The notes under the pieces were generated by a model that made no database searches, was not told the DNA's origin, and worked only from the letters and a program-made list of their open reading frames with translations. From Siphonobacter curvatus (lineage in GTDB: Bacteria > Bacteroidota > Bacteroidia > Cytophagales > Spirosomataceae): DNA of 64,000 nt. Of this stretch, positions 27,034-35,859 are shown one piece after another (position 1 is the stretch's first letter; every line of letters begins with the position of its first letter). The DNA lies in NCBI RefSeq assembly GCF_002943425.1, contig NZ_PTRA01000004.1, positions 327,413-391,412 on the forward strand, written 5' to 3'. Made by a program: the position numbers and the translations under genes.

Positions 27034-28635
27034 TCATTCCAGCCGGATGATCACACCCGCATGTTTATCCAGCGTTAGGGAATTATCTTTCCACTGCCCT
27101 TCCAGACTGGTAGAAGTAGCCAGCTCCACGTGCCCTTTGAACGCATACGCTCCCGTGTGAACGTAAACGGGTTCATCACTCAGATTCAGGGCAACCAGGA
27201 AGTGATCCCGCCCTTGCCAGCGACGAGCATAGAGCAAGGCCTGCTCATTGGAAAATACCGGAATGTACACGCCGCTGTGCAGAGCCGGTTCGCGTTGTCG
27301 CAGAGTGATCAGTTGTTTGTACAGCCAAAGAATCGAATCCGGATCCTGTTGCTGCGTTTCTACGTCACTTTCAAACGTACTGGCTCTGATCCAGGGCGTT
27401 ACTTCACTGAAACCACCGTAGATACTGGCATTCCAGAGCATATTCGTCCGAACGGAATCACGCATGAAGTACTGGCGTTCTTTCACCAGCGGCTGCGGGT
27501 CTTTTCGTTCGGCTACCGGGATTTCGGTCTGGGTCATGCCGATTTCATCGCCGTAATACAGCGTGGGCGTTCCCCGAAGCGTCAGTACTAACATCGCCGC
27601 TACGCGGGCCTGAGGGGCTCCTACCCGACTGGCGATGCGTCGCTGATCGTGGTTGGCCATCACCCAGTTGGGCCAGGCCTGCGGAGGTAGTAGCCCTTCG
27701 TACTCATCAATGGCTCGGGCGATTTCACTACTCTTCCAGGGTAACACCAGCAATCGGCTATTCATGGACAGGTGAGCCCCTTCGCCCTGGATACCGTGAT
27801 AAAATACAGTTTCAGGCGTAGGCAGATTCACTTCCACGAGCATTAACCGTTCCTCGTATGCGTCGATTAAATCCCGCATCTTGCGAACAATGTCATAGAT
27901 TTCCGGCTGATGGGCCGAATACGCCGTTTGCAATTGTTCATCTTCCGGCATATCAGGCGTAAAAGCGGCGTTACGCGGATTATCCCGCCAGTGTTCATCT
28001 TTAATGAGGTGCCAGAAGGCATCGATGCGAAAACCATCGGCTCCGCGATCCAGCCAGAATCGCATGATCCGGAGCATTTCCTGCTGTACTTCCGGATTCC
28101 GCCAATTCAAATCCGGCTGACGTTTCCCGAAGGCATGGTAGTAGTATTTTCCAACAGCAGGCTCCCATTCCCAGGCCGCTCCACCGAATTCGCTAAGCCA
28201 GTTGTTCGGCGGATACTGATTGGCCCGGGGTTCTTTCCAGATATACCAATCATGTTTCGGATTTTCGCGGGAAGAGCGGGATTCCTTAAACCAGGGATGT
28301 TCGTCAGAGGTATGGTTGGGCACTAAATCCAGAATTATTTTCAGTTGACGCTGATGAGCTTCTGCTACCAGTGCCTCAAAATCGGCAAACGTGCCTGCTT
28401 CGGGATCGATGGCCGTATAGTCCGAAACGTCATAGCCAAAATCATAGTGGGGCGAAGGATAGAACGGCGATAACCAAAGGGCCGTAACACCCAGCCATTG
28501 GAAGTAATCCAGTCGCTGAATCAGGCCTCGTAGATCGCCTACCCCATCGGCGTTACTATCCTGAAAAGATTTGATGTATACCTGATAAATAATTCCCCGT
28601 TGCCACCAACGTTGCGTAGTCGAGCTGTTTTCCAT
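27034..28635 (-). CDS. GH13 alpha-glucosidase / amylase family enzyme
   Basis: A 533-residue enzyme from the ATG at 28635 (MENSSTTQRWWQRGIIYQVY); an upstream start would add 35 residues unlike the family. The four GH13 regions are clear: DLVPNHTS (about 103-110), GFRIDAFWH with nucleophile Asp205, MLVEVN with acid Glu268, and MANHDQRR with Asp330. The QDSNADGVGDLRG calcium-loop motif points to the oligo-1,6-glucosidase/alpha-glucosidase subfamilies, acting on short alpha-glucans or sucrose-like substrates. There is no signal peptide, so it is cytoplasmic. No transporter or regulator gene for alpha-glucans adjoins it. Confidence 0.94.
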   Translation of the reverse strand: MENSSTTQRWWQRGIIYQVYIKSFQDSNADGVGDLRGLIQRLDYFQWLGVTALWLSPFYPSPHYDFGYDVSDYTAIDPEAGTFADFEALVAEAHQRQLKIILDLVPNHTSDEHPWFKESRSSRENPKHDWYIWKEPRANQYPPNNWLSEFGGAAWEWEPAVGKYYYHAFGKRQPDLNWRNPEVQQEMLRIMRFWLDRGADGFRIDAFWHLIKDEHWRDNPRNAAFTPDMPEDEQLQTAYSAHQPEIYDIVRKMRDLIDAYEERLMLVEVNLPTPETVFYHGIQGEGAHLSMNSRLLVLPWKSSEIARAIDEYEGLLPPQAWPNWVMANHDQRRIASRVGAPQARVAAMLVLTLRGTPTLYYGDEIGMTQTEIPVAERKDPQPLVKERQYFMRDSVRTNMLWNASIYGGFSEVTPWIRASTFESDVETQQQDPDSILWLYKQLITLRQREPALHSGVYIPVFSNEQALLYARRWQGRDHFLVALNLSDEPVYVHTGAYAFKGHVELATSTSLEGQWKDNSLTLDKHAGVIIRLE

Positions 28636-28729
28636 AGCTGATTCAAAGAGTCCCGCAATGGGTGAGAAACGTGCTTGTATCAGGGAAACGATCAGAAGAC
28701 CATTCTGTTTATACGTTGTACTTTTTCTA

Positions 28730-28774
28730 AAAAAACACAACCGCCGAAATCACCTTGAGGTGATTTCGGCGGTT
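28730..28774 (-). terminator. Strong Rho-independent terminator
   Basis: A 16-bp perfect stem (AACCGCCGAAATCACC and complement) with a 4-base loop; on the minus strand it is followed by a run of seven T after GTG. It lies 21 bases past the stop of the aldo/keto reductase gene. Confidence 0.92.
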
Positions 28775-28794
28775 CGTAGGGTATTCTTTATACG

Positions 28795-29646
28795 CTACAT
28801 TGAAAGTTGTTCGAACTCCTCATCGGATAGTTCAATATCGGCGGCCTTCAGGTTTTCCTGCAAGTGCTCAATGGAACTGGTACCGGGAATGAGCAGAATA
28901 TTCGGTGCACGTTTCAGCAACCAGGCCAGGGCAATCTGGGCCGTGGTAGCCTGATGAGCTTCAGCAATCTGCTGAATTTTATCCTTCAATTTATCCGGGC
29001 CGGATGCCAGCGGAAACCAGGGGATGAAGGCCATACCCCGTTCCACGGTATAGTCGAGTACGGATTCCCATTGCCGGTTGCCGAGGTTATACAGGTTCTG
29101 CACGGACACGATCGGTACTACTTTTTCAGCTTGTTCAATCTGTTTGACATCTACTTCACTCAGGCCCACGTACTTGATTTTACCAGCTTTGACGGCTTCG
29201 GCTACCGGAGCCAGCGTCTCTTCGACGGGGATTTTAGGGTCAAAGCGGTGCAACTGCCAGAGATCGATGGTATCGACGTTGAGCCGTTGTAAACTTCCTT
29301 CGATATTTTCCTGAATGTATTTGGGATCGCCGTTGGGTACCCACTTGTTGGGTCCCGGGCGGTTAAAGCCCCCTTTGGTCGCGATCACCAGACCGGAGGC
29401 ATAGGGTTGCAGGGCTTCGGCAATCAGGGTTTCGTTGTATTTAGGTCCGTAGGCTTCGGCCGTATCAATGAAGTTGACACCCCCAGCCACGGCGGCCTGA
29501 AGTACTTTTTTTGCATTTTCGCGGTCGGCTACTTCGCCAAACACACCAAAGCCGGTGAGTTGCATGGCTCCGTATCCCAGACGGTTGATCGTCAGATCTC
29601 CGCCCAAATCATAAGTCAGGGAATTGGTTTGTGTTGACATGGTCAT
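28795..29646 (-). CDS. Aldo/keto reductase
   Basis: A 283-residue reductase of the AKR13-like group: INRLGYGAMQLTG opening, catalytic Asp/Tyr in DTAEAYGPKYNE, Lys in IATKGGF, His in LWQLHRFDP, and the cofactor loop LIPGTSSIEHLQEN. Two ATG codons (29646 and 29640) lie close together; the upstream one is used here. An AraC regulator gene lies upstream on the same strand, but a repeat-containing gap separates them, so co-regulation is only possible. Confidence 0.94.
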   Translation of the reverse strand: MTMSTQTNSLTYDLGGDLTINRLGYGAMQLTGFGVFGEVADRENAKKVLQAAVAGGVNFIDTAEAYGPKYNETLIAEALQPYASGLVIATKGGFNRPGPNKWVPNGDPKYIQENIEGSLQRLNVDTIDLWQLHRFDPKIPVEETLAPVAEAVKAGKIKYVGLSEVDVKQIEQAEKVVPIVSVQNLYNLGNRQWESVLDYTVERGMAFIPWFPLASGPDKLKDKIQQIAEAHQATTAQIALAWLLKRAPNILLIPGTSSIEHLQENLKAADIELSDEEFEQLSM

Positions 29647-29800
29647 TCATTGGTTTCAAACGAAAATCTTCATAAGAATCTCATGCCATGCGTGGTGACT
29701 AAGGTTTAACAAAGGTCAATCATTTGACCAGTACCGCTTTTAGTAAAACCAAAGGCCTTTGTATGAAGATCAAAGGTTTGTGCCCCTATTTGATGAAGTT

Positions 29801-29908
29801 GACCCCTTCAGGGTTGGACAGGCTACTCCCGAAGGGGTTCAATACTTTATAATCCCATAGGCAATACGGGAAACAAGGGTGCGAGACGAAGGCAAATGCC
29901 TAAAAAAT
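29801..29908. repeat. Dispersed intergenic repeat, copy A
   Basis: Contains GAAGGGGTTCAATA, CCCATAGGCAATACGGG, GGTGCG and AGGCAAATGCCT in this order. The same blocks in the same order and spacing occur at 55181-55290. Intergenic, between an aldo/keto reductase and an AraC gene. Confidence 0.7.
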
Positions 29909-29911
29909 AAA

Positions 29912-30856
29912 CTACGCCATCGTCTGCCGCTGCAACTGGTGTGAACTGCGGCGGAACTCGGCGGGCGTGATTCCCGTATTTTTCTTAAAAAACAGACTAA
30001 AGTTCGGCTGATCGGCAAACCCGATGCTATAGCCGATATCCTGTAAATTCCAGTTCGTCTGGAGTAAAAGCGATTTCGCTTCTTCGAGCAATCGATTTCG
30101 AATGTGCGTACTCACGTTCTGCCCCGTGTATTTTTTGAGTAAGGCATTCAGGTAGTTAGGGTGCACCGAAAGATTGGCCGCGAACTCCTTCGCCGTTTTG
30201 ATGGCAATGGGTTGCGTATAATTGATATGAGCCGTTTCCTTCTCTAGTAAATGGAAAAACTCGTGCACGTGTTTGTACTCTTCCGACACGTGATTCGGCT
30301 CGGGAAAATCAGCGATTCGGGCACATTCAATCATCACTAGTTGCAAGTATGCCTGAATGACATCTTCGTTGAGTTTCTGGCCGGACCGCTCCTCTTCCAG
30401 CATGCGTTGAAACAGTGGATTCAGAACGGCCACCTGTTGCGGATTCAATCGGATAACGCTCTTTTTCTTGTCGAGAAACAGGGTGTACTTGTCCAGCGTA
30501 GCTTTCAGTAGCGGGTGATGATCGAGCAGCGTCTTTTGAAAGTTACAGGAATAGCCGCCCGCGTTACACGAGCGTTTTTGCCAGGAAATGATATCACTAG
30601 GGTGAATAAAAATAATGGTCGGGTCATCCAGATAATAGGTATGCGTACCAATGGTCAGCACGCCCGATCCCTCAGTAACTAAGAGGATTTTATAAAATTC
30701 CCGACGGTTGGGAGACAGGTAATTCCGGCAGGGATTTTCAGCCCGGTTAATAATCCGGACGGGTAAGGTCTGAAAGTTGTCCCGAATCACGGGTATCAAC
30801 TCCGGCACATCCCGTAAAGTATCAATGGTTCGCGTATCCAGGGTTTTGTGTTCCAT
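29912..30856 (-). CDS. AraC family transcriptional regulator
   Basis: A 314-residue regulator. The N-terminal cupin-like domain (about 55-135; FYKILLVTEGSGVLTIGTHT) would sense a ligand; the C-terminal AraC domain (about 205-310) has LSVHPNYLNALLKKYTGQNV and LQDIGYSIGFADQPNFSLFF, then GITPAEFR. It belongs to the group with a 'FYKI...' start seen in many Bacteroidota regulators of oxidoreductases. Target unknown; the aldo/keto reductase to the left is a candidate. Confidence 0.95.
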   Translation of the reverse strand: MEHKTLDTRTIDTLRDVPELIPVIRDNFQTLPVRIINRAENPCRNYLSPNRREFYKILLVTEGSGVLTIGTHTYYLDDPTIIFIHPSDIISWQKRSCNAGGYSCNFQKTLLDHHPLLKATLDKYTLFLDKKKSVIRLNPQQVAVLNPLFQRMLEEERSGQKLNEDVIQAYLQLVMIECARIADFPEPNHVSEEYKHVHEFFHLLEKETAHINYTQPIAIKTAKEFAANLSVHPNYLNALLKKYTGQNVSTHIRNRLLEEAKSLLLQTNWNLQDIGYSIGFADQPNFSLFFKKNTGITPAEFRRSSHQLQRQTMA

Positions 30857-31240
30857 CGGCGATAGGGAAAAGGTCAGGATGAGGTAAAACGGGTATTCGA
30901 AAATCCGAAGATTTTAGGGGAATTTCAGCCCTGCCGCTGAAATAGCTTCAGTAGCAAACGTCTGATAAAGGTTTGAACGGAAAAAGGAAAATGAAAAGTT
31001 TCCGCCTTCGGGAAATTCTGTAGGTTATTGGTAACAGAACCTTTATTTAAAAGCCAGAGCGTGTACCGTTCTACTTCATGTCTATGAAACAAACCAAAGT
31101 TCTGCATTAAGAGTAAAGGCTGCTATTGCGAACCATACCGCTTGCAATAACCAGTAATGACTAGACTCTTCGTTTTCTGTATTTCAATCATAAAGGACAT
31201 TTTGTCCATTTTACATAAAACACTAACTTTCAGGTAATTA
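30857..31240. other. Intergenic, nothing recognised
   Basis: Upstream region of the AraC gene and downstream region of the lactonase gene. A minus-strand 60-codon frame (30925-31107) has no supporting feature. Confidence 0.5.
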
Positions 31241-31286
31241 ACAAAAAAAATAACTTCCCAAAAGTGAAGCAACTTTTAGGAAGTTA
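31241..31286 (-). terminator. Probable terminator downstream of the SMP-30-like gene
   Basis: Imperfect 15-bp stem (TAACTTCCCAAAAGT / ACTTTTAGGAAGTTA) with a 6-base loop, followed on the minus strand by a T-rich run. About 160 bases past the stop codon. Confidence 0.7.
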
Positions 31287-31443
31287 GAGTTAAACACTAT
31301 GCTTTAATTGATTTTCAGAATTTTACCCCACTCATACTCTATTCTAAGTAAAGACGAAGGGATACATCTACCTAAACATCAGCAATTAACTAATTAAAGA
31401 AAATAGTACCAGTAAGCAGCACGGATCGTTAAATGACTACTGC

Positions 31444-32337
31444 TTATTTCGCCCCTTTCACTTGCATGTCCATCGTATATACCGCTTCGGAAGCCGTGAT
31501 GAACAGGGTACGGCGATCTTTTCCACCGAAACACACATTTCCTACCCAACCCGCCGGTACCGGAATAGTCTGGATCAGCGTTCCCTGCGGATTATACACC
31601 CTGACACCCTTACCCGTCAGATAGATGTTTCCCCGTTCATCGATAGTCATGCCATCGGACCCCTGAGCCGTAAACAGCCGTCGATTGTTCAATCGTCCAT
31701 CGGCAGCAATATCGTACTGGTACGTTTTATTCGCCTGAATGTCCGCCACGTATAGATGTTTTCCATCGGGTGTTCCAATGATTCCGTTGGGTTTTACTAC
31801 CGTACTATCCACTAATTGAGCTTCTTTTTTTCCCTTGGGCAGGAAGTAGACGTACTGTCCCGGCAGTTCAGGCTTTTTTCGCTCCCAGTAATCCCGCTGG
31901 TAATAAGGATCGGTGAAGTAAAGATCCCCTTTGGGCGTAATCCACAAATCGTTAGGACCATTCAATCGTTTTCCGGGTTCACGGGTCAGTAGTACCGTCA
32001 CTTTTTTGTCCGGACTAATGGACCAGATCTCATTATTTTCATCCGCACAGGAAATCAGATTCCCCTTAGCATCGAAATACAGTCCATTCGAGCGACCCGT
32101 TTTATCCATGAACAAGGAAAGTTTACCTTCCGTATCCACCTTCCATATCTTATCGTTGGGTTGATCCGTGAAATACACATTCCCTTTTTTATCGGCGGCG
32201 GGGCCTTCCGTAAAGCTGAACTGTTTAGCAACCAGTTTCAAGGCGGCACCCGGACTCGTTACGGAATCAGCCCGCGGGCTGATTTGACTAAACCCCGGAA
32301 TTCCGGCCAGCATCAGTACGGCAAGCATTCGTTTCAT
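31444..32337 (-). CDS. SMP-30/gluconolactonase family protein, secreted
   Basis: A 297-residue protein with a signal peptide (MKRMLAVLMLAGIPGFSQ) and a six-bladed propeller of the SMP-30/Gluconolactonase/LRE type. FTEGPAADKKGNVYFTDQPN supplies the conserved metal-ligand Glu, RLNGPNDLWITPKGDLYFTD the Asn, and ADIQANK and GSDGMTIDERGN the Asp residues. Members hydrolyse sugar lactones with a divalent metal. Periplasmic location is inferred. It lies next to, but transcribed apart from, the glucan locus. Confidence 0.94.
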   Translation of the reverse strand: MKRMLAVLMLAGIPGFSQISPRADSVTSPGAALKLVAKQFSFTEGPAADKKGNVYFTDQPNDKIWKVDTEGKLSLFMDKTGRSNGLYFDAKGNLISCADENNEIWSISPDKKVTVLLTREPGKRLNGPNDLWITPKGDLYFTDPYYQRDYWERKKPELPGQYVYFLPKGKKEAQLVDSTVVKPNGIIGTPDGKHLYVADIQANKTYQYDIAADGRLNNRRLFTAQGSDGMTIDERGNIYLTGKGVRVYNPQGTLIQTIPVPAGWVGNVCFGGKDRRTLFITASEAVYTMDMQVKGAK

Positions 32338-32696
32338 ATGGTAGCGTTTATGGTTAGACTTCTTGTGAATGTATAAAAAAAACGGTGAGCTCTTAAATGT
32401 CGCAATCTCACCCGCTGAATGCCGGACTTACACACCTCGTTCTAGCCAAGGCTACATTACTTTTGTATTGATCATCGCACCTAAAGGATGAACATCCAGG
32501 AACTTCTTCAGAACCAGCAGCAAATGACGTAGAATTTCGTTGGGAGCTACTTCTTTTTTATCGGGTCCCTACGCAACGGCATACGTATCTGTTAAAAAAG
32601 ATTCAGCAGGGCCTGTAAAAGGCCAGCAATCTTACGCATTAAACGGCATATTCTTACCCGTACTATTCTCTTCCGTTCACCTCTCATTCAATTACG
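32338..32696. other. Divergent promoter region
   Basis: About 360 bases between the leftward lactonase gene and the rightward DoxX gene; must hold both promoters. An open plus-strand frame from 32540 overlaps the DoxX gene in another frame and has no protein features. Confidence 0.5.
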
Positions 32697-33119
32697 ATGA
32701 AACCGAAAACGATCAATCTATGGTACTGGACTCTGACCGTTCCCTTTGCCCTTCTGATGTTCATGGATGGCATAGGCGGCCTGATGCGAGCCGAAGCCGG
32801 TCAGGAAGTCATGCGGCATCTGGGCTACCCCTTGTACGTGCTCAGTATTTTTGGAATGGCCAAAGTACTCGGAGCGATTGGCCTCATCCAGCCCTGGTAT
32901 CCCACGCTGAAGGAATGGGCCTTTGCGGGCTTCACCATCAATTTTATCGGAGCAGCAGCTTCCCGGGCGTATGTAGGTGATGCTATGTCGCTTATACTGA
33001 TGCCCCTGGTGATGCTTGCTTTGCTGTTGGGTTTGTATGTTCTGGGAAAAAAGCGGGACCGTATGCGGGGAAAGTCGCTTGAACTAAGGTATTCGACTGA
33101 CATGCGTAAACTCGCTTAA
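32697..33119 (+). CDS. DoxX family membrane protein
   Basis: A 140-residue protein with four membrane helices and the DoxX-like features FMDGIGGLMRAEAGQEVMRHLGYP (stretch around residues 20-45) and GMAKVLGAIGLI. These small proteins are common in Bacteroidota and lack a defined reaction. It ends with a basic cytoplasmic tail. Convergent with the GH5 gene, with a shared terminator between. Confidence 0.88.
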   Translation: MKPKTINLWYWTLTVPFALLMFMDGIGGLMRAEAGQEVMRHLGYPLYVLSIFGMAKVLGAIGLIQPWYPTLKEWAFAGFTINFIGAAASRAYVGDAMSLILMPLVMLALLLGLYVLGKKRDRMRGKSLELRYSTDMRKLA

Positions 33120-33130
33120 TCCTATTAAAC

Positions 33131-33160
33131 ACAAACGGCAGGGGTTTCCCTGCCGTTTGT
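33131..33160. terminator. Bidirectional terminator
   Basis: A 13-bp perfect stem (ACAAACGGCAGGG / CCCTGCCGTTTGT) with a 4-base loop between the convergent DoxX and GH5 genes. Confidence 0.8.
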
Positions 33161-33178
33161 TGCGGATTCTATTGAACA

Positions 33179-34915
33179 TTACCTATTAAAATGTAGTGAT
33201 TCCAGTTTAAAACCGCCTTTATCTACGTACACCCGCAGGGTATTTACACCCCGATTCAGCCGAATGGACTGAGTGGGTGTTAAGCTCCAAGCTTCGCCCT
33301 GGTTTCCCAGCGGCATTGCTTTTACGACGCGTTTGCCATTGACGTCTACTGAAAGTGTTCCACCGGGTGAAGCCACCCGAAAAGACAGTTGATACGTACC
33401 CGCTTTTTCGGCCTGAACTGTATACTGCAACCATTCGCCCGCTTCGCTATGACTGATGTAGTATCGGTCTCCTTCCCGTTCAATATCCACACCGTCGTTG
33501 CGGTACTGGCGACCCCGGTTGCCGACGGTATTGACGCCGGGTGTGTAATGATAGCTGGCGGAGTCCGTATCGAAGTACGCGGACCGCTGACGACCCAGAT
33601 CGAAATCCACGGCTTTAATCACCGTATTTTTCCTGAGTTGATGGGTGGCAAAAGGTCGCGTCTGGCTGGACTGTACCTGTCTAAATAGGGCGTCCACTAC
33701 ATCTGGATGAAAGCGGTTATTCTCCAGTTTGAGATTTTCCAGCAATTCATTCAGAATTCGTTCGGCTTCCGCAGCGGAAGGTTTCGCTCCCTTACCGGAC
33801 CAGTACGCCAGGAGTTGTTCATAACCCGGCGTAACTTTGATTTCCAGGGGATTGTTGATTCCCATCTTCTTTTCCTGCCACCAGCACCAGCCGATGTCGT
33901 GGCGTTCCATCAGGCTAATGGCATCCGTGAACCAGGTATTCGAATTTTCCCCCGACTCACCCAGCCAGATGGGCACTTTATAAGTATCCCGCAGCGTAAG
34001 AAACTTCTGAATGGCTTCCTGATTATTGAAGTTTCCGTACTTGTGAAAACTCAGGGCCATGTTGGAATCCCAGGTGGGTAGAATACCTTCGTAGTTATTA
34101 CCGAACCCGTTGCCTTCGATGATGATCAGGTGATTTTTATCCACTTCACGAATGGCCTGCGTAATCTCGACCATCAGTTTCCGTAACGGAATATTCTTCT
34201 TCTCGGCCGTACCCCGGACGTCTTTCGGATCTTCGAAGCCCCAGTTGGGTTCGTTGATGATGTCATACCCGCCAATCCAGGGATGGTTTGCGTACCGCTC
34301 GGCCAGCTTCCGCCACAGGGCTATGGTTTTTTGCTGATTCGCTTTGCTCTGCCACAGGGAAGGTTTACTTGGGTCGCGGTCCGAAATGGCCAGGTCATTG
34401 CCCTGTCCACCCGGCGTAGCGTGCAAGTCGAGAATCAGGTAGACCTGATTAGCCTCACACCAGTTCAGCAGGCTGTCCGTTAGAGCAAAGCCCGTTTCCA
34501 GCCAGGTATGCTGACCAGTCACCGGCTCCTGCTCCGTCGGTAAGGTATAGAGGTTGTAGTGCATCGGCAGCCGGATGGAATTGAATCCCCAGGCAGCCAT
34601 GGAATCAATGTCAATTTTTCGGGTATGGTTGTTGAGCCAGCGGGCGTAAAAGGCTTCCGTCTTCTCCGGTCCGATAAGCTCGCTGATAGCGGCTTTGATA
34701 CGGTACTGTTGCCCCAGGTTACTCAACCGGAACATGTACCCTTCCTGCAGCATCCATCCCCCCAACCCCATCCCCCGCAGGATGATCTTTTTGCCCGCTC
34801 GATCAACCAGTTGGGTACCCTGGGCTTTCAAATACCCCTGACCACTGGCTGTTAGTGAGCACAAAGTCGCCAGTGCCACTCCAACGAGCAGCCGTATTCT
34901 TTTTCTAAAAATCAT
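33179..34915 (-). CDS. GH5 family glycanase with C-terminal CBM6-like domain
   Basis: A 578-residue secreted enzyme, signal peptide ending near LTASGQG. Residues about 28-375 form the GH5 barrel: RLPMHYNLY, LDLHATPGGQGNDLA, acid/base Glu222 in YDIINEPNW, and nucleophile Glu320 in PIWLGESGEN. Residues about 434-578 resemble a CBM6 carbohydrate-binding module (YRNDGVDIER, GEWLQYTVQAEKAGTYQLSF, LNRGVNTLRVYV). It is the last gene of the SusC-SusD-GH16-GH5 operon, 36 bases after the GH16 gene. GH5 with this architecture acts on beta-glucans or beta-mannans; together with the GH16 partner a beta-1,3/1,6-glucan is the best guess. Confidence 0.94.
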   Translation of the reverse strand: MIFRKRIRLLVGVALATLCSLTASGQGYLKAQGTQLVDRAGKKIILRGMGLGGWMLQEGYMFRLSNLGQQYRIKAAISELIGPEKTEAFYARWLNNHTRKIDIDSMAAWGFNSIRLPMHYNLYTLPTEQEPVTGQHTWLETGFALTDSLLNWCEANQVYLILDLHATPGGQGNDLAISDRDPSKPSLWQSKANQQKTIALWRKLAERYANHPWIGGYDIINEPNWGFEDPKDVRGTAEKKNIPLRKLMVEITQAIREVDKNHLIIIEGNGFGNNYEGILPTWDSNMALSFHKYGNFNNQEAIQKFLTLRDTYKVPIWLGESGENSNTWFTDAISLMERHDIGWCWWQEKKMGINNPLEIKVTPGYEQLLAYWSGKGAKPSAAEAERILNELLENLKLENNRFHPDVVDALFRQVQSSQTRPFATHQLRKNTVIKAVDFDLGRQRSAYFDTDSASYHYTPGVNTVGNRGRQYRNDGVDIEREGDRYYISHSEAGEWLQYTVQAEKAGTYQLSFRVASPGGTLSVDVNGKRVVKAMPLGNQGEAWSLTPTQSIRLNRGVNTLRVYVDKGGFKLESLHFNR

Positions 34916-34951
34916 TGGTTCAATGGTAAAACAGGCGGTAGAGGCTACGCT

Positions 34952-35806
34952 TTATTTTTCGATCATTTTATAGACGCGGACGTAATCCACTTCCATCGCC
35001 GCCGGAAAAATAGTGGGATCAACGCCCTTGGCACCGCCCCAGTCGCCACCGACGGCTACGTTGAGCAGGAGATGAAAACGTTTATCGAACGGCCATACGG
35101 CGGAACCTTTGCCTTCGTTGACAAATTCGAAGATGAACTCGTCGTCAATGTACCCACGGATGGCGTAGGGCGTCCAGTCCACGCGGTATCGGTGAAAATC
35201 CTCCGTAGCCCGGTCGATGGTACGGGTAGCCGTTTTTTGAGTGTTTATTTTGAAGTAGTACGCCAGGGTATGCGTCGTAATGTGAACTACATTGGGGTCG
35301 TATCCCACGTGTTCCATGATGTCGATTTCGCCCGAATTTGGCCAGCCGCCGTAGGCCCAGTCGGTGGGTAACATCCAGATGGCAGGCCAGGTACCTCGTC
35401 CCGCCGGAAGCTTGGCGTTGATCTCAAAACGTCCGTACAGAAAATCGCCCTTGCCTTTACTCACCAGTCGAGCCGAGGTGTAGTCTTTCCCTTCCTTACT
35501 TTCCTTGCGGGCCGTAATGGTCAGTTTTCCGTTGGCGACGCGGGCATTGTTTTCGCTATCCGTGTAGTACTGTAGCTCGTTGTTACCCCAGCCACTACCG
35601 CCCAGATCGTAGCCCCATTTCTTGGCATCGGGTAATCCCGTGTAGTCAAATTCATCTGCCCAAACCGGCGTTTTTTCAAAAGTCCAGCTCAGGTCCTTGG
35701 GACCGCTGGTGACCGGTGGAGCCGGACTGACCGGCGTTTTCTGACCCGAACAAGCCCCAAAGCTGAGAGCGAGTAAGGCGGTACAGGAAACCGTTAACAA
35801 TTTCAT
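34952..35806 (-). CDS. GH16 family beta-glucanase (laminarinase-like) lipoprotein
   Basis: A 284-residue lipoprotein from the ATG at 35806: signal peptide with lipobox SFGA-C19. The catalytic motif GEIDIMEHVG holds nucleophile Glu160, Asp162 and acid/base Glu165; WADEFDYTGLPDAKKWGYD and GTWPAIWMLP are the usual substrate-cleft blocks. The ExDxxE form with an inserted residue (EIDIME) is typical of beta-1,3- and mixed-linkage glucanases. Probably surface-anchored and the endo-acting enzyme of the locus. Confidence 0.95.
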   Translation of the reverse strand: MKLLTVSCTALLALSFGACSGQKTPVSPAPPVTSGPKDLSWTFEKTPVWADEFDYTGLPDAKKWGYDLGGSGWGNNELQYYTDSENNARVANGKLTITARKESKEGKDYTSARLVSKGKGDFLYGRFEINAKLPAGRGTWPAIWMLPTDWAYGGWPNSGEIDIMEHVGYDPNVVHITTHTLAYYFKINTQKTATRTIDRATEDFHRYRVDWTPYAIRGYIDDEFIFEFVNEGKGSAVWPFDKRFHLLLNVAVGGDWGGAKGVDPTIFPAAMEVDYVRVYKMIEK

Positions 35807-35859
35807 ACGCAAGGTTCAATAAATCAGCGGAGACTAAAATGCCTCCGCCGATTGTCCGA

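Noticed and set aside
28795..30856. Aldo/keto reductase and AraC gene as one operon
   Set aside because: They are 265 bases apart with a dispersed repeat between them, so joint transcription is not supported by the sequence.
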